DNA from: Symsagittifera roscoffensis
Taxonomy: Eukaryota; Xenacoelomorpha; Acoela; Convolutidae
Direction: 5' to 3'
Length of the DNA stretch: 64,000 nt
Assembly: GCF_963678635.1 (NCBI RefSeq)
Contig: NC_087063.1
Span: 57,854,759 to 57,918,758, forward strand
Each line of letters starts with the position of its first letter. Position 1 is the stretch's first letter. Positions 23,808-35,455 of this stretch are shown piece by piece. The notes under the pieces were generated by a model that saw only the letters and a program-made list of their open reading frames with translations, was not told the DNA's origin and did no database searches. The position numbers and the translations under genes were made by a program.

Positions 23808-26386
23808 TCAGACAGATTCAGTTTGACTGACTGGAAGGGTGATGTGGGAACTGGTCGCTTGTGAGCGACTTCGTCCATTCGAGATAGAACTTCTAAATGA
23901 CGACAGGCGTCTCAGATTTGAGCTGAAGGACACACCATGGCTGCTATGATCATGCACTCCTGGATTCGGATCAGCACCTGGTATGTTTGACTCTATAATG
24001 TTTGACACTTTGAAGCGGACGAAAGAGATAAGTTTATATATACAAATACACAAGGATAAGAACAAAAGAACATCTGCGATTCCCAGAACCTCTCTGAAAT
24101 GAAACAGATGGTAGAAGAGCACTGATGCGACGAAGGATGAAATTCCAAATATGATACATAGAACCAGATAGATGAGCATCTTGCGCTGTCGGTATAATGG
24201 ACCAATTGAGGACTGACGCCTGCAGTGAGGACATCGTCCGCTTCCCGCCTCGCGCAATATGTCCAGGACGAATGTCTCCGTACAGTGTCCACAAAGCAGT
24301 CGATGACCAGTAGTCGGCTCTCGTCCTGTCGGTGGTCTGTTTGCGTGTAGATTAATAATCTTTAACAGAAAAATTGGTCTTTTCGACAATTTCAATTCCC
24401 CCTTTTGGAAAAGAGAGAAGTTCGTAGAACACAAAGTTCAAATATGCTTAAACTTTGAAATATATCGTTATAGGAGGGACCATTCGTAACTAGGTACTAT
24501 AGGTCGGATAGTTAAATAGATCTCATGGATAGTTAAATAAAACTAAGCCAACAGACAGTTAGAAAGGTGTTGATTCAATGATAGATTTTCCTGAAGAATT
24601 CCTAACTTCCGAATTTGCGACACAAAAATATATGCAGGAAAAACTTCCACATATTCTTCATTTTCTATAAGCTTGTTTGAGCATTTTAATTACAGACACG
24701 TCAACTTGAAAATATAATAAATACTTTTTTCAATGGTTTGTAAAAAAAACGATAATTCATAGATCTCCACTCATTAATTTCTTACAATTAAATGCAAATT
24801 GAAAAATCAAAATATAGCCGACACTTGAAAAAGAGTCAATGAACTTGAAATGACAAAAAAATTACTTGCTTTTTTTGAAAATATCTCAACTTTCGAAGAA
24901 AAAAATGGACGACATTAAAATTCTTTTTTTTTCACTTTTTTTTTATTGACACCTTTTTGACAAAATTGACCCAATTTGAGCTCATTGGATCAAAAGGTAA
25001 ACTTTTTTGTTCAAAACTTACATAAGAGACTGAATTAAGTTCATCGACTCCTAAACCGCAAACAAAGCCGATAAAAATTATATCAAAAGCACTAGTTCTA
25101 AAAAAAAACTACATTTTTCTGACAAATATTTTACTTAAGCTAGTTGGCTGAAACCTAATAAGAAAAAAACACATCTGCCATATCTCCACAAAAAAAATCT
25201 GAAAACAAAATTATACACCGCTATTTCGTATATAGAAACATCGTACCCCGAATCATTCATTTCCTAATTTCGACTGCGCTTGCATAGCTCAGAGAATTTT
25301 CGCACATGAATATCAGTTACGAAAATTCCATTGAATTATCCCCTTTTTTAAAATTATTGAATATTAGGGACTTTGCTCGTTACTAAATATCTTCAACAAA
25401 CTGCCTGAAAATAAATGATTGCTACCTTTTTGCACTCTGGTCGTGGACATGCTATTCGCATCGCGGATTGTTTGGCCACTAATAGACAATTGCACGGACA
25501 CCTCACAAATTTCTTTCCAATCGGCGGGTCCTTGATGGGTGTTGCTTCTCCACAGTAAGGACATTTCACCACACTCTGATTAAGACGTCCTGTGACTTTG
25601 AAATTCTCAAGACACACTTTGCACATTGTGAATGAGTCGAATTGCACTGTTTCTTTAGTAAATTTAGGTGGGTTTTCAGCCGGAACTGCCTCGATCGAAG
25701 GCAGTCTATTTCTGAACTTAGATCCACGATGACTATCCCCATCGAGTAGATAAACATCGTCATCAAAATCGCCAGGTGATGGGCAATGTAAACCTTTAAG
25801 GTAAACCAAAGCTTATTTTAAAAATATAATCAAAGCTAATTCTACAATATCAAAGAAGCATTGAAGAACTTATTCGTTTAGACTGCACAAAAAATGTCAA
25901 AAGCAAAACTTGATTGAACTTAATTTTATTTTAAAATAATTAAGTACTTTTGATTTCTTGACATGTTGTCGTGGAAAGTCAGCTGTACGCTTATATATTA
26001 CCTTTTGGATGATCAGACAATAAGAAATTCCTTGCTAATTGGTGCAACTTTACTTTCACTCTTTTGTTGACAATATATTATTAATTCATGGCTACTGAAA
26101 AGTTCGCTGCTTTTTTCTTCAAAATCATTGTGCAATCAGTAAAGGAACCTTCAAAAGAGCAAAACCATCACTTATACTCACCCAACGTAGCTATGTCACT
26201 GTTAATTCCTTCGTCCTCAAAGGAGTCGTCTTCTCCTATTTCATTCAGTAAGAAGGCATTGCAAGCTTCATCGTACTCTGGGGGAGGTTCGGGTGAAGCT
26301 GACGTCCGGGAGGTTTGTCGGGTTAGCTGATTTTCTGAGCCAACAAGCAGAGGCTCACATGGCCTCGGATCATCTTCGGCCTCCAT
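23808..26386 (-). CDS. TMEM55/PIP4P family protein (phosphatidylinositol-4,5-bisphosphate 4-phosphatase type)
   Basis: Three exons join in phase: 26182-26386 (ATG at 26386, donor GTGAGT, phase 1), 25426-25793 (acceptor CTTAAAG, donor GTAGCA, phase 0) and 24359-23808 (acceptor CTGTTAAAG, stop at 23808), giving 374 aa. The N-terminal exon carries a PPPEYDEA motif. The middle exon has [36 protein letters not shown] and [10 protein letters not shown]; the third opens with IINL, then [10 protein letters not shown] and [13 protein letters not shown], then two hydrophobic segments and a Ser/Arg-rich tail. The Cys pairs and the CPCNCLL/CPRP signature are diagnostic of TMEM55, late-endosomal/lysosomal membrane proteins. 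Reported PtdIns(4,5)P2 4-phosphatase activity is family knowledge. The C-terminal tail seems longer than usual. A TTTTTTTCAG acceptor just upstream of the ATG suggests a trans-spliced leader or a 5' UTR intron. Confidence 0.88.
24945..25015 (+). repeat. interspersed repeat family I, fragment
   Basis: ACCTTTTTGACAAAATTGACCC, then CAATTTGAGCTCATTGGATC. It lies inside the second intron of the TMEM55 gene. Confidence 0.4.
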
Positions 26387-26540
26387 TACACGACTCACGT
26401 CATTCTGAAAAAAATAACGCAATACTCTATATCCACAACGTTCTATAAGGTTTTAAAAAAGAAAAGACCAGGGACCATGAAAAGGTCTTTATGAAATAAA
26501 ACGCTCCGATTGAAATTCTGCGCTCCTTCATTAGAACAAA

Positions 26541-26584
26541 TTAGACGCAGAGGTGATGCTGAGCAACGGGCCACTTGCGATACA
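26541..26584. repeat. short dispersed repeat, copy 3
   Basis: GACGCAGAGGTGATGCTGAGC, then CCACTTGCGATACA. Third copy of the element at 1601 and 11251; it sits just upstream of the TMEM55 gene. Confidence 0.4.
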
Positions 26585-26599
26585 AACAGGTAAAAGATA

Positions 26600-27107
26600 A
26601 AAAAAAACAAGAAGTAGCAGATATTTCGAGGAAAAAATAAACTAGGAAAAAATTAAAAATGCTATTTTTTCATGAACAAGAATAAAAGAATGTTTTAATT
26701 GCTATACACAATACATTTAATTACTATGCACAATATCAGTTAATTTTAAATACAGTGTGAATAGTTACTCATACATTTGCTTGAAATGGTTTAATCATGA
26801 AATAAAATGGGATAAAAAATAACGACAATAAAATAATCAAAAAAATGGAAATTTCGAATTAAAAATTATATATGCACAGTCTTAAGTTTAAAAGCGCTAT
26901 AAATTTCCAAATACACCAATGAAAACCGAATTCACGCCATGTCGTTGTATGCATACATATAGGATTAGATTGCATTTCGGTAGTTAAGAACTTTTCTAAC
27001 TTTTTCTTGAAGTTTGATTAGGTAATGTCAAAATTTTGTAATTTGATAGGCAACGAATTTCCTTTTGTAGACGTCGGATAAAAAAAAACTTTAAGAAGAG
27101 AGGAATT
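26600..27107. other. AT-rich spacer, nothing recognised
   Basis: Lies between the TMEM55 gene and the retroelement-derived DNA. It is poly-A rich, without an open frame or repeat that I can place. Confidence 0.4.
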
Positions 27108-27420
27108 TGATCAAATTTCGCCCGGAAGTACATATCGACGGAAAATAAAGCTAGGTTGTAAAACGACTAGCTTGCGTCTAAACACAGCTCTACATGCTTT
27201 TCACCGTCTCTGCCAAAGCCAGTTCTTTTGGTGGTCTTTCTTAGATCGGTCCGACAAAAAAAAACGTTACTGTTCCCGGCATCGATCAGAACGCTCTAAT
27301 CAACTTAATTATATACAAAAAAGTGAGCTCATGGCTGGGTCTCAGTATCCCCAGACCACGAGGTCACTCCTAAAAACAGGGCTACTACTTATTTATTATA
27401 TTACTACAGTAGATAAAGAT
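27108..27420 (-). repeat. inverted, diverged fragment of a giant-element LTR
   Basis: The reverse complement matches the last 290 nt or so of the element A LTR in order: CGCCCGGAAG, ATATCGACGGAAAATAAA, CTAAACACAGCTCTACATGC, GTGGTCTTTCTTAGATCGG, GGGTCTCAGTATCCCCAGAC and TCACTCCTAAAAACAGG. It is visibly more diverged than the two A LTRs are from each other. It is a truncated older LTR in opposite orientation, about 150 nt outside the A element. Confidence 0.8.
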
Positions 27421-28038
27421 TGTAACAGTCACCTACTTCGGTCACATATGAGACTTAAGAGAAATATGCCCTAAAACCATTGGCTCAAGAGTCAGGGAAC
27501 TATCTCTCGTGTTTTTCGACCTCAAAACGGTCGGAGCCAATTCGGTTCGCTTGCGACATGAGACTAAAAACCTGTGACATTCGACCAGAATGGACCAAAA
27601 TGCAGATTCAGCATATTCGAGTTTTTAACAGCGAACCTTCCGAATTGGCGATTTTGAAGGAATAAGAGCGTTATTGGAACGATTGGCCAAACGGTGAAGG
27701 CTAGAATTTCCTGGTGTTTCAAATTTTTAAAATTTCGAAGTATGAAGTCATATTTCTGAGAAACGTCAGAAACGGCCATTTTGGCAGAAACCTGGAAGAA
27801 AAACACAACAAGATTAGTTGCGATAATGAAAACAACAAAGATTGTAGTTGAAAAACAACAACGAATTGCAGAATTAGCAGAGACCGCTCCGAGTTGCAAC
27901 TATTGTGTCGCTACAATAGTTGCAAGGCCGTTGCGAACAACGGTGAAGGGTCGAAAACCAGCCTTCCACAATAAGAGCCCTATTTCCCCGGATTCAGGAA
28001 TCCGGAGGGGTCTCGGGGCTGGAACTTTTATTACGTCA

Positions 28039-28044
28039 TATAAA
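28039..28044 (+). promoter_or_regulatory. candidate LTR TATA box
   Basis: TATAAA in the context TCATATAAAC, 157 nt before the AATAAA. Conserved in the 3' LTR at 51254-51259. Confidence 0.45.
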
Positions 28045-28195
28045 CTTTTAGCTTCCCTATTATGTCCTGAGTTGAATTTAATTAACATCTGATTTCATTT
28101 TGCTAGGACGAGAAGCTAGGAGTTGGGGGAAAGGGTTGATCCATCTTCGATGGAGATGATGATTTTTAATTACTGAACAAAAACAATAGTAATTC

Positions 28196-28201
28196 AATAA
28201 A
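28196..28201 (+). terminator. candidate LTR poly(A) signal
   Basis: AATAAA, conserved at 51410-51415 in the 3' LTR. Its place downstream of the TATA box fits an R region that starts near 28,070 and ends just after it. Confidence 0.45.
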
Positions 28202-28491
28202 TTGTAGTAGCCTTGTTTTTAGGAGTGACCTCGTGGTCTGGGGATACTGAGACTCAGCCATGAGCTCACTATCTCTGCATGTAATCTAGTTAATTTGAGT
28301 GTTTTGACCGAAGTCGAAAGCAGTAACGTTTTTGTCGACCCGATGTTAGAAAGACCACCGAAAGTACTGGCTTGGTAGAGACGGTTAAAAGCATGTAAAG
28401 CTCTGTTTAGACGTTGGCCAGTCGTCTTAGGACACAGTTTTATTTTCCGTCGATATGTATCTTCCGGGCGAATGTTACATAGATGTTTTTA

Positions 28492-28509
28492 TGGCGCTCC
28501 TGGGTGTTA
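28492..28509 (+). other. candidate primer-binding site
   Basis: TGGCGCTCCTGGGTGTTA starts 12 nt after the 5' LTR. TGGCGC is complementary to a tRNA 3' end (GCGCCA), and the rest resembles the tRNA-Asn 3' arm apart from a few mostly C-to-T differences. The 12-nt gap is longer than usual, so this is tentative. Confidence 0.4.
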
Positions 28510-30540
28510 TTTTTTTAAACATCATGACCGGCAGAACCGTTAACGAGCACTCCGCGCCGAGCGGATGCTCACATTAATGCCCTTAATAAGCCTAAACCGC
28601 CGGGGCGGAAGGGTAGTTCGGAACGCGGAAGCCTTCCGGATTACCGTGAATAGCTTTTTAACCTAGCTAAGACCGCAAATTCACGAATCAGGAAGGGTGG
28701 GGGGATCGGCCATCCCCTCGTTCTCTTAGAGGTTTGTGACCAAAAACACTTAAGGATATATATAAAATCAAACAAAATGTAGTATAGTACCCAAGAAAAA
28801 CAAAAAAAAACATAAAAAATAACCGAAAAAACCAAAAACAGTTAAAAAAGTTAAAAAAATCAGTAGAAACCTAAAATACTTAAAAATATACAGGAAACCA
28901 AATAAAAAATAGTATAGTACCTAAGAAAATTGTTTTTAAAAAATAACCGAAAAAACCAAAAACAGTAAAAAGTATAAAATTAGTAGAGATCATCACCCCA
29001 GACAAGATGTGATCCGACCCTCCCGTTTCTTATTGATAGATATATTGTTGTTACAGGCATTTATATTAGTCAGGATTGTTACGATCAATTCTGTAGCCCG
29101 TTTGTGAGATTTGTACTGTAGGGTTATTTGAGCATTTAAGCACGTTAATGATAAATTGCGCTCAATCCGGAAGGGTCAGCTGATTTGCGCTCAATTCGGA
29201 AGGGTCTTGGGAGAAGACTGATCCGGCAAGCAGTACAAGGAGCAACAAGAAGGGGCTCAACGACAACAACAACCGACTGTTGGGTATCGTTAACAAATTT
29301 TGTATCCCTTTTGGTACAAAAATTAAGATAGTAATCTGTGAGGGGCTCGACAGTGCTGCACTGTAGTGACCCTTCACCGAACTGCGAATATCCGAATTAA
29401 GCACCTTAATTCGGATATTAAACAAACCCGGAGGGGTATATTATAACTAATATTATTAATTGTATAGCCTATATTAATACTCCTATATCGTTTTTCAGTG
29501 AAAAACACAGAAAGCAGACCGGTTTTTAGGGTCAAAATAGCGATATTTTGATTCCGCCACAAATCGCGATTTTTGAGATATCGATATTTTTTGAAACGGA
29601 AAAAGCGCTAAATCAGTGTAATACATCGTAACTGCACTACTAGAATAGATAGAACCGGTTAAGTTTAGTTCGGAAGTGGTTGGAACTGTTTTGAAACAAA
29701 AAACCGAATTTTCGTGATTTTTGAGAAAACGTAACACTATAAATTCAGAAAATTTTTTGAAATTTTTGAGTTAGGACGGTAAAATTAGTTGTTCGGACAA
29801 CGTCCACTAGTGAATCTACAAGTTTTAATACCCGCTACCCGAAAGCCTACCGGGTTGCAGAGAAATCGAACTTAACGTGTTTGATTTGGTGGATTCATCA
29901 ATCCGGAGGGGTACAGATAGCATAGTTTTTCGCAAATTTTTTCAACTAAAGCGTTTTAGATCGGGTCTTTTGCATTGAACTAGAAAAGTGTAGGCCTTTT
30001 GAGCTCGGATCAATAATTTTTAGGTCGAAAAGAACAGAATTGCGGAAAAAGTTAGGCGGAACCTATAAGAGACAAATTTTTTGACTTTAGAAAAAAGACG
30101 TTTTGGTTAATAACTTTGGAGCTACTGGGCATATCCAATTGATCTTAGTACCAATAGATCAGAAATTAGCTAAGCTTATTGATAGGGACAAAAGTTTTTC
30201 GAAAAAATAAGCGTGAAAAGTTTTTAAGATTGTTTTTAGCAAATTCACCAATTTGGGAGGGTAGACCCTTCACGTTTTATAAATTTTTTTAGAAAAGCCC
30301 TTACATCCCTACCATAAGGTAACAGCGGTTGAATAAAGTAACTTTAGGCTGTTCTAGACGAAAAGGGAAGGCTAAAGGCACAGGAAAACCTTAACCGAGC
30401 CGAAGTTAGGCTAGCGATAAGACCCTTCACCGTTAGCGTGAATTGTCAAATAAGAGGCTTAACTTCAATCCGGAAGGGTCTAGGATAGCATTACATACCC
30501 TTCCTAGTTAATTGAAAAAGCAAAATAGCATCGGAGAACG

Positions 30541-30831
30541 TATCCGGAGGGGTATAGGTTGAACGAAGGAAATCTCCGAAAAGCTACTTTTACAAAACCA
30601 GAGGGCTCCCAATCCGGAGGGGTCAAAAAATTTTTCAAATTTCGGAGGGGTCCGAATCCGGAGGGGTCTTATATTTGCTAACTCAGAGGGGTCCCAATCC
30701 GGAGGGGTCTTATATTTGCTAACTCAGAGGGGTTCCAATCCGGAGGGGTCTAAATTTGCCAATCCGGAGGGGTCTCAATTTTGCCAGTTCGAAAGGGTCC
30801 TGTTTTTTGCCAATCCGGAGGGGTATTGTTT
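30541..30831 (+). repeat. iterated CCGGAGGGGTC motif cluster
   Basis: At least nine copies of AATCCGGAGGGGTC or close variants in 290 nt, spaced 15-40 nt apart; some alternate with CTCAGAGGGGTCCC in a locally tandem 39-nt arrangement (near 30,650-30,740). Outlying copies lie near 29168, 29195, 29428, 29900 and 30470, and one is in each LTR. A binding array for a sequence-specific protein, or a repeated RNA element, is the simplest reading. Confidence 0.8.
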
Positions 30832-31607
30832 TATTAAAGGACTTAGGTAAACAGAAGAAAGACTACAGTGAGAGGTATTAGGTTATTAGCAGACAGGCTA
30901 GGAATTAGTGACTGCACTGGTTACTTGCCTTTCAATAAAAACCAGACCAACACAAAACAGGTCCGAACTCGGATTTTAGCTACACTAAGTCTAAACTAGA
31001 AAGAGCGTAATTCATTGGTGTAGGTTGAAACCCAATACGCTTTTGTGAAAAGTGACTGCCCTGAGGATTTTAGTAGGTCTAGCTCGGGCAGTCCGAAGGC
31101 AGGTAGGTAACACAGTACTCGGTGGGTGCAATAGACGCCCACTTGAGGAAATTACTGCCTTCAAAGTTTTGTCTGTTTGGTGCAGCACCGAGCAGGGAAA
31201 GCTTTTTCTTTAAAAAACGAGTTCGACTATTGTACTACGACCGACTAAAAGTACAAAACACATACGTTTTTTTTATAAAGATATTCATATTCTGTCTTTA
31301 TATCATATTTTTTTGTTTCAGATTTTAAATCAACATAAATTGTGCTTGATTGGGTAGTGCGTACACTATCTTTTAAATTGACTGATAACACCATATTGTG
31401 CTAGTTCTCAAATCATACGAACGATAATCAGTTAGTGTGAATAAATTTTGTACAAACTGTACTCTGATAACATACAGGGATTCGTGGTCACTATTTTATA
31501 GAATCTTGTGAAATTTATTGTGCTGTGTCATTATTATTGGTAGTCAAACTATAAGGTCACTAGCAATCAAATTAGGTGTATAGGCATTAAGAAGTGACAA
31601 ATTGAGA

Positions 31608-34600
31608 ATGAGTCTAGATAAGTCAAGGATACCTAAACGAGGTGATAACTCTAGGAGATTTATACCTAGAAAGCAAAGAAAAACAATGACAAACCCTTTT
31701 GTTGATCGGATCAAACGAGCCCGGACCGACAAAGAGGAGACGGTTTCAGGCAGAATGGTTGAAACGAGGAGTCAGAAGACCTCAGAAGAGAGAAAAGAAG
31801 TGTTAGAAGTGGAGGTCAATACAGACCAGGCCGTGGATGACAACCAGGAAGGACATGGACTGGAAGGGAGAGGCAAAAGGCTGGCGAGTGAATCTACTCC
31901 GGTAGAACAAGGCCATGATTTTGCCACTTCCACCGGGACATTGGATCGAGAGGAGATGTCGGAACTGTCCGACATTTCAACTGAAATTGTGGCAACTAGA
32001 AAGTCTCCAACAGACAACACCATGATGGCAGGCGGGACAGAGAAACAAACAACGTCCTCATCGTTCTCAGAAAGAATGAGGAACACCTTAGGAAACATGT
32101 TTCCATTCACCATGGGAGTGGGCACAGGAAAAGAAGGTGAATCCCAGGAGGAAGAAGAGGATGAAGACGAGCAAGTGGATTTTGGATCTCAAGTCAGCCT
32201 CAATAGTTCGACCCAGGAGAATGAGGCATACGTCGAAAGAGAGACTGGACCCATGGACAAATTTGGTGTGGTGAGAACGATAAGCAAAGAGGTAAACACA
32301 CCGGGCCAGTCGAGAAGCTGTGCGATTATGACAAACTCAGAGCCGCAGACGTCGAGGCAGAGAGTCAAGGCCCGAATTTCGACCAGCACGAGGCTACCTG
32401 GGACCAACAGGGTTACACCGCCACTAGTGACGCCGCTCGTGGATAACGGGTCAGCACTAGTAGAAGCCTTGAACAACATAGTGGACAGTTTAGGAGAACA
32501 AAATGAACAGATGTCCATAAGAATGAGTGAACTAGAAAGAGCAGTTCACATTAAAAGAGAAAGTCTGCGGGAAGAAATAAACCGCAATAGACAAGAAGTT
32601 GGTAGGAGCGAAAAACGCTTGAAAGAAAGAACGGACGAGCATATAGCAAAGAACTTGTCGCGAATGACAAGAGAAGCGGAGCAGAGAGAGTTACGCTTAA
32701 GAGACGACATGGAGAAGTTAAGAATTCAGCAAGAGCAACCTCTTGGGACTCTTGACACAAAGATAGACGCGATGATGGAAAGGTGAACTCAGGCTATCAT
32801 GGATAGGTTGAACGGGCTACTAAGCAGCAAGAGCGGACCAAAATAAGGGGAACCGAACTCGGGAGGTCCCAGCAGGGAGCCGAAGGTGAACTTCAATGAC
32901 CATCAGAAGAGGAGGACATATGGATCCACTAGAGGCAGGGGCAGTTCATCAGGCTATGCCACAAGGGGTAATGGAACATTGAGCCCGGACAGTAGAGCAA
33001 GTTCAACGGGGAACAGACAGACCTCTAATGAACGACCAACGCAAGGCACACATGCGACTGGGAGAAGTGATTCCGGTAACAGAGGACAGGCGAGCCCGGG
33101 GAGGAGTCATGTGGGCCAAGGGGGAAACACTCGCGGCGATTCGGATTGCAGGGATGCAACGAATACGGAGCCTTTGACAAGGTGTGAGGACACTCAGGCG
33201 GGACACTCAAGGGATGCTACGGCAATGGCCACAGCCTTTGAACCCCTAAACAGGTCTTTAGAGACATTCCTTACAAGGTTATCCAGAACCAAAAACGCAG
33301 TGAGAAGTCCAGAAGAGTCTTTAAGAAACCAAGATGCTATAAAGACGAATCAGATGGCTGTATTGATACCTGGATAGAGGTAATGAAACTGCATTTCGAG
33401 GAAGAGGACTTGTCGGAAAGACAAGAATGCAGTGCGCTCACCAGCAACTTGGAAGGGACAGCCCTGAATTGTGTCATGGCCAAGAAACAACATCAGCGTG
33501 ACACAGCCAAGAAAACCTTCGAAATCTTGTTAAACCGTTTTGGATCAGGGGTGGAGGGACACCAGGCGATGATGCGCTTCGAGAAACGGAGGCAACGAGA
33601 GAATGAAACGATAGAAAAGTTTCTGGACGACTTGGAAATGTTGAGAAGACGCAGCCAACCGGAAGAGTCAAACCGAAGAATGAACCTGGCAGTAGCCTCG
33701 AAATTCATCGATGGTGTGAAGAATGATGAACTTCGGACAAAGGTGGCAACGCATTACACACCATTATCAACCAGTGCGCCAACACCAGAGGAGTTGAGGC
33801 TCAAGTCAAAAGAATATCTTTTGTTGAAACCTCCTTCGAGATCTGGATACTATAAGAACAATTATGGCAATTCTAACAAGGGGCCAGCAAACCAAGGGAA
33901 CAACTGGTACAAACCGAGGATTGACATGGACAAGAGACGCTCTTGTGCCAATTGCAGTTCAACAGACCATCATGTGTCGGCATGCCCAACTTACAAACAA
34001 GGCATGAAAGCAATAGGCTTTGGCCTCGAGGATGAAGATGCATCAGAATTGGACCATGAGGATTTCATGAGAGGAGTAATTGCGAAATTCGGCCCGCGGT
34101 GTTTCTTTTGCAACTTGGAAGGTCATTTTAAATCAGATTGTCCGCAATTCTGGGATGCAGTGGCAGACATCAAGCATCCAAGGCATGAAGAAGCTTTGTC
34201 AGGAGTGAAAGCCAGCAAGGCTCGCCTGTTGAGTGAAGCGGAGGCACACAGAAAAGACAATCCTCAAGAGCTGGCAGCGAAGAAAATGCAAGCAGTAACA
34301 GAAGAGTTACGTGAACCGGAACCAGTAACTGCGGCCGATGACTTCAAGATTGATTATAGGGCAGCCGCGAGGGATGCTCTAAATAGAGTGCAGCAGGAAC
34401 TGGTGACGAAAGAGATCGAACAAAAAGTGAAACTCGAACTGGAGAATGAGAAACTACACGAGCAACTGAATACCTTCGAAGCAACGGAGGTCGAGGAGAC
34501 TAAAGCACCAAGCAGTTTGAGCATGAAACTTAATGTGATCTCCGGTCAGAGGTTCGGCATGGTGCCACAAGGAAGCAAGATACAGTCGATAATCTCAGTG

Positions 34601-34702
34601 GCTGGACATCAGGTAATCAGAAATCTGAGTGAACCATCCGAGTTCACTTTGATGCACTTGGACACATGCAGATTATCTGAGGCCGGTGGAGCCACGCACT
34701 GA
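31608..34702 (+). pseudogene. gag of element A (interrupted)
   Basis: One frame from ATG 31608, broken by TGA at 32784 and TAA at 32844 and shifted by one base somewhere in 33300-33382; it then runs to 34702. N-terminal part: a charged, Ser-rich region with NLS-like basic patches, then a coiled coil (about residues 285-390). Next an Arg/Gly/Ser-rich linker; then a capsid-type retrotransposon gag domain near 33383-33830 (WIEVMKLHFEEED, FLDDLEMLRRR). Then two CCHC knuckles with CX2CX4HX4C spacing (CANCSSTDHHVSAC near 33950, CFFCNLEGHFKSDC near 34100), and a second Glu-rich helix. The knuckles identify nucleocapsid. The long N-terminal extension is unusual. Confidence 0.85.
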
Positions 34703-34706
34703 GTCG

Positions 34707-35405
34707 AGAGCTGTGCGAGCACTACTAACAACGGGTGGTCCTCGCATGAAGAAACTTCATGGACGCTACCTGGAGGTCTATGGGCCGTATCAAGTGATGC
34801 TGAACGTGGATGGAATCAGTATCTACACTGGGACTTATGTAACAACAGATAGTGACCAAATGGGGCATATCTATTTGGGTGAGTAGGAACTCAAAGTCCG
34901 CAGGATTGGCCAAGACGCCATGATGGAACAAGATGCAGTACACATTGGGTATAAAGCAGATGTGACCGCACATCTGCTCGACACCAACAGAACGAATATT
35001 GGAGTCACAGGGCTTCTGGACACAAGAGCGGTAGTGAGTGTGATGCCAATAAAAACCTGGGAAAGAATGGGCTTCACGAGGGAAGATCTGATTCCAACGA
35101 ATCTCCGACTGGCCTCCGCCAATCGAGGGGCGATTTACGTAGCCGGAAGAACGCCGATAACAGTTCTCCACATGGGAGGACGAGATCTATGGATGAGCTT
35201 CCTGGTAGTAGAGAATTTAGACGACGCCGACCAATTCATCTTGGGCAGAGATTTTGTCAGGAATTTTGACGTGATGATTGACTTGAACAACGGTCTGATA
35301 CGGATTAGAAACCCGGACCGGAAGTATGTTAAGAAACCAATTAATAGGATAATAACAGACAAAAACAAGGTGCCAATTTTTTTAGATAGAAAAGTAAGTC
35401 GTTAA
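34707..35405 (+). pseudogene. retropepsin-type aspartic protease of element A
   Basis: Starts in a frame overlapping the end of gag, is cut by TAG at 34884, and continues to TAA at 35403. The active-site motif reads LLDTRAVVSVM instead of the usual D-T-G-A, so the catalytic glycine position is altered. The flap and the FILGRDFV strand (LGRDF motif) downstream are well kept. The G-to-R change alone would inactivate the enzyme. Confidence 0.8.
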
Positions 35406-35455
35406 GTGATAGTAAACAGGTTTGTTTAGTACCGAATCCAAATAGTCAGAGTTCG

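Larger units (their letters stand above)
27573..28479 (+). repeat. 5' LTR of element A
   Basis: 907 nt, matching 50782-51691 over its whole length with a low percentage of substitutions and a few small indels. TG...CA ends with an 8-nt imperfect inverted repeat (TGTGACAT/ATGTTACA). It holds a TATA box at 28039 and an AATAAA at 28196, which places U3 before about 28,070 and R/U5 after it. It also contains one AATCCGGAGGGGTC motif of the type iterated in the leader. Confidence 0.93.
28480..31607 (+). other. 3.1-kb untranslated leader of element A
   Basis: No substantial open frame lies between the LTR and the gag ATG at 31608. Instead a motif CCGGAGGGGT(C) or CGGAAGGGTC is scattered from 29168 onward and condenses into a cluster at 30541-30831. 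Inverted forms GACCCTTCACCG occur near 29369 and 30420. A leader this long is unusual and may hold packaging, translation or insulator-like functions (inference). Confidence 0.7.

Noticed and set aside
30541-30831. CRISPR-like array
   Set aside because: The repeat unit is short and variable, spacers are irregular and themselves repetitive, and the context is a eukaryotic retroelement leader.
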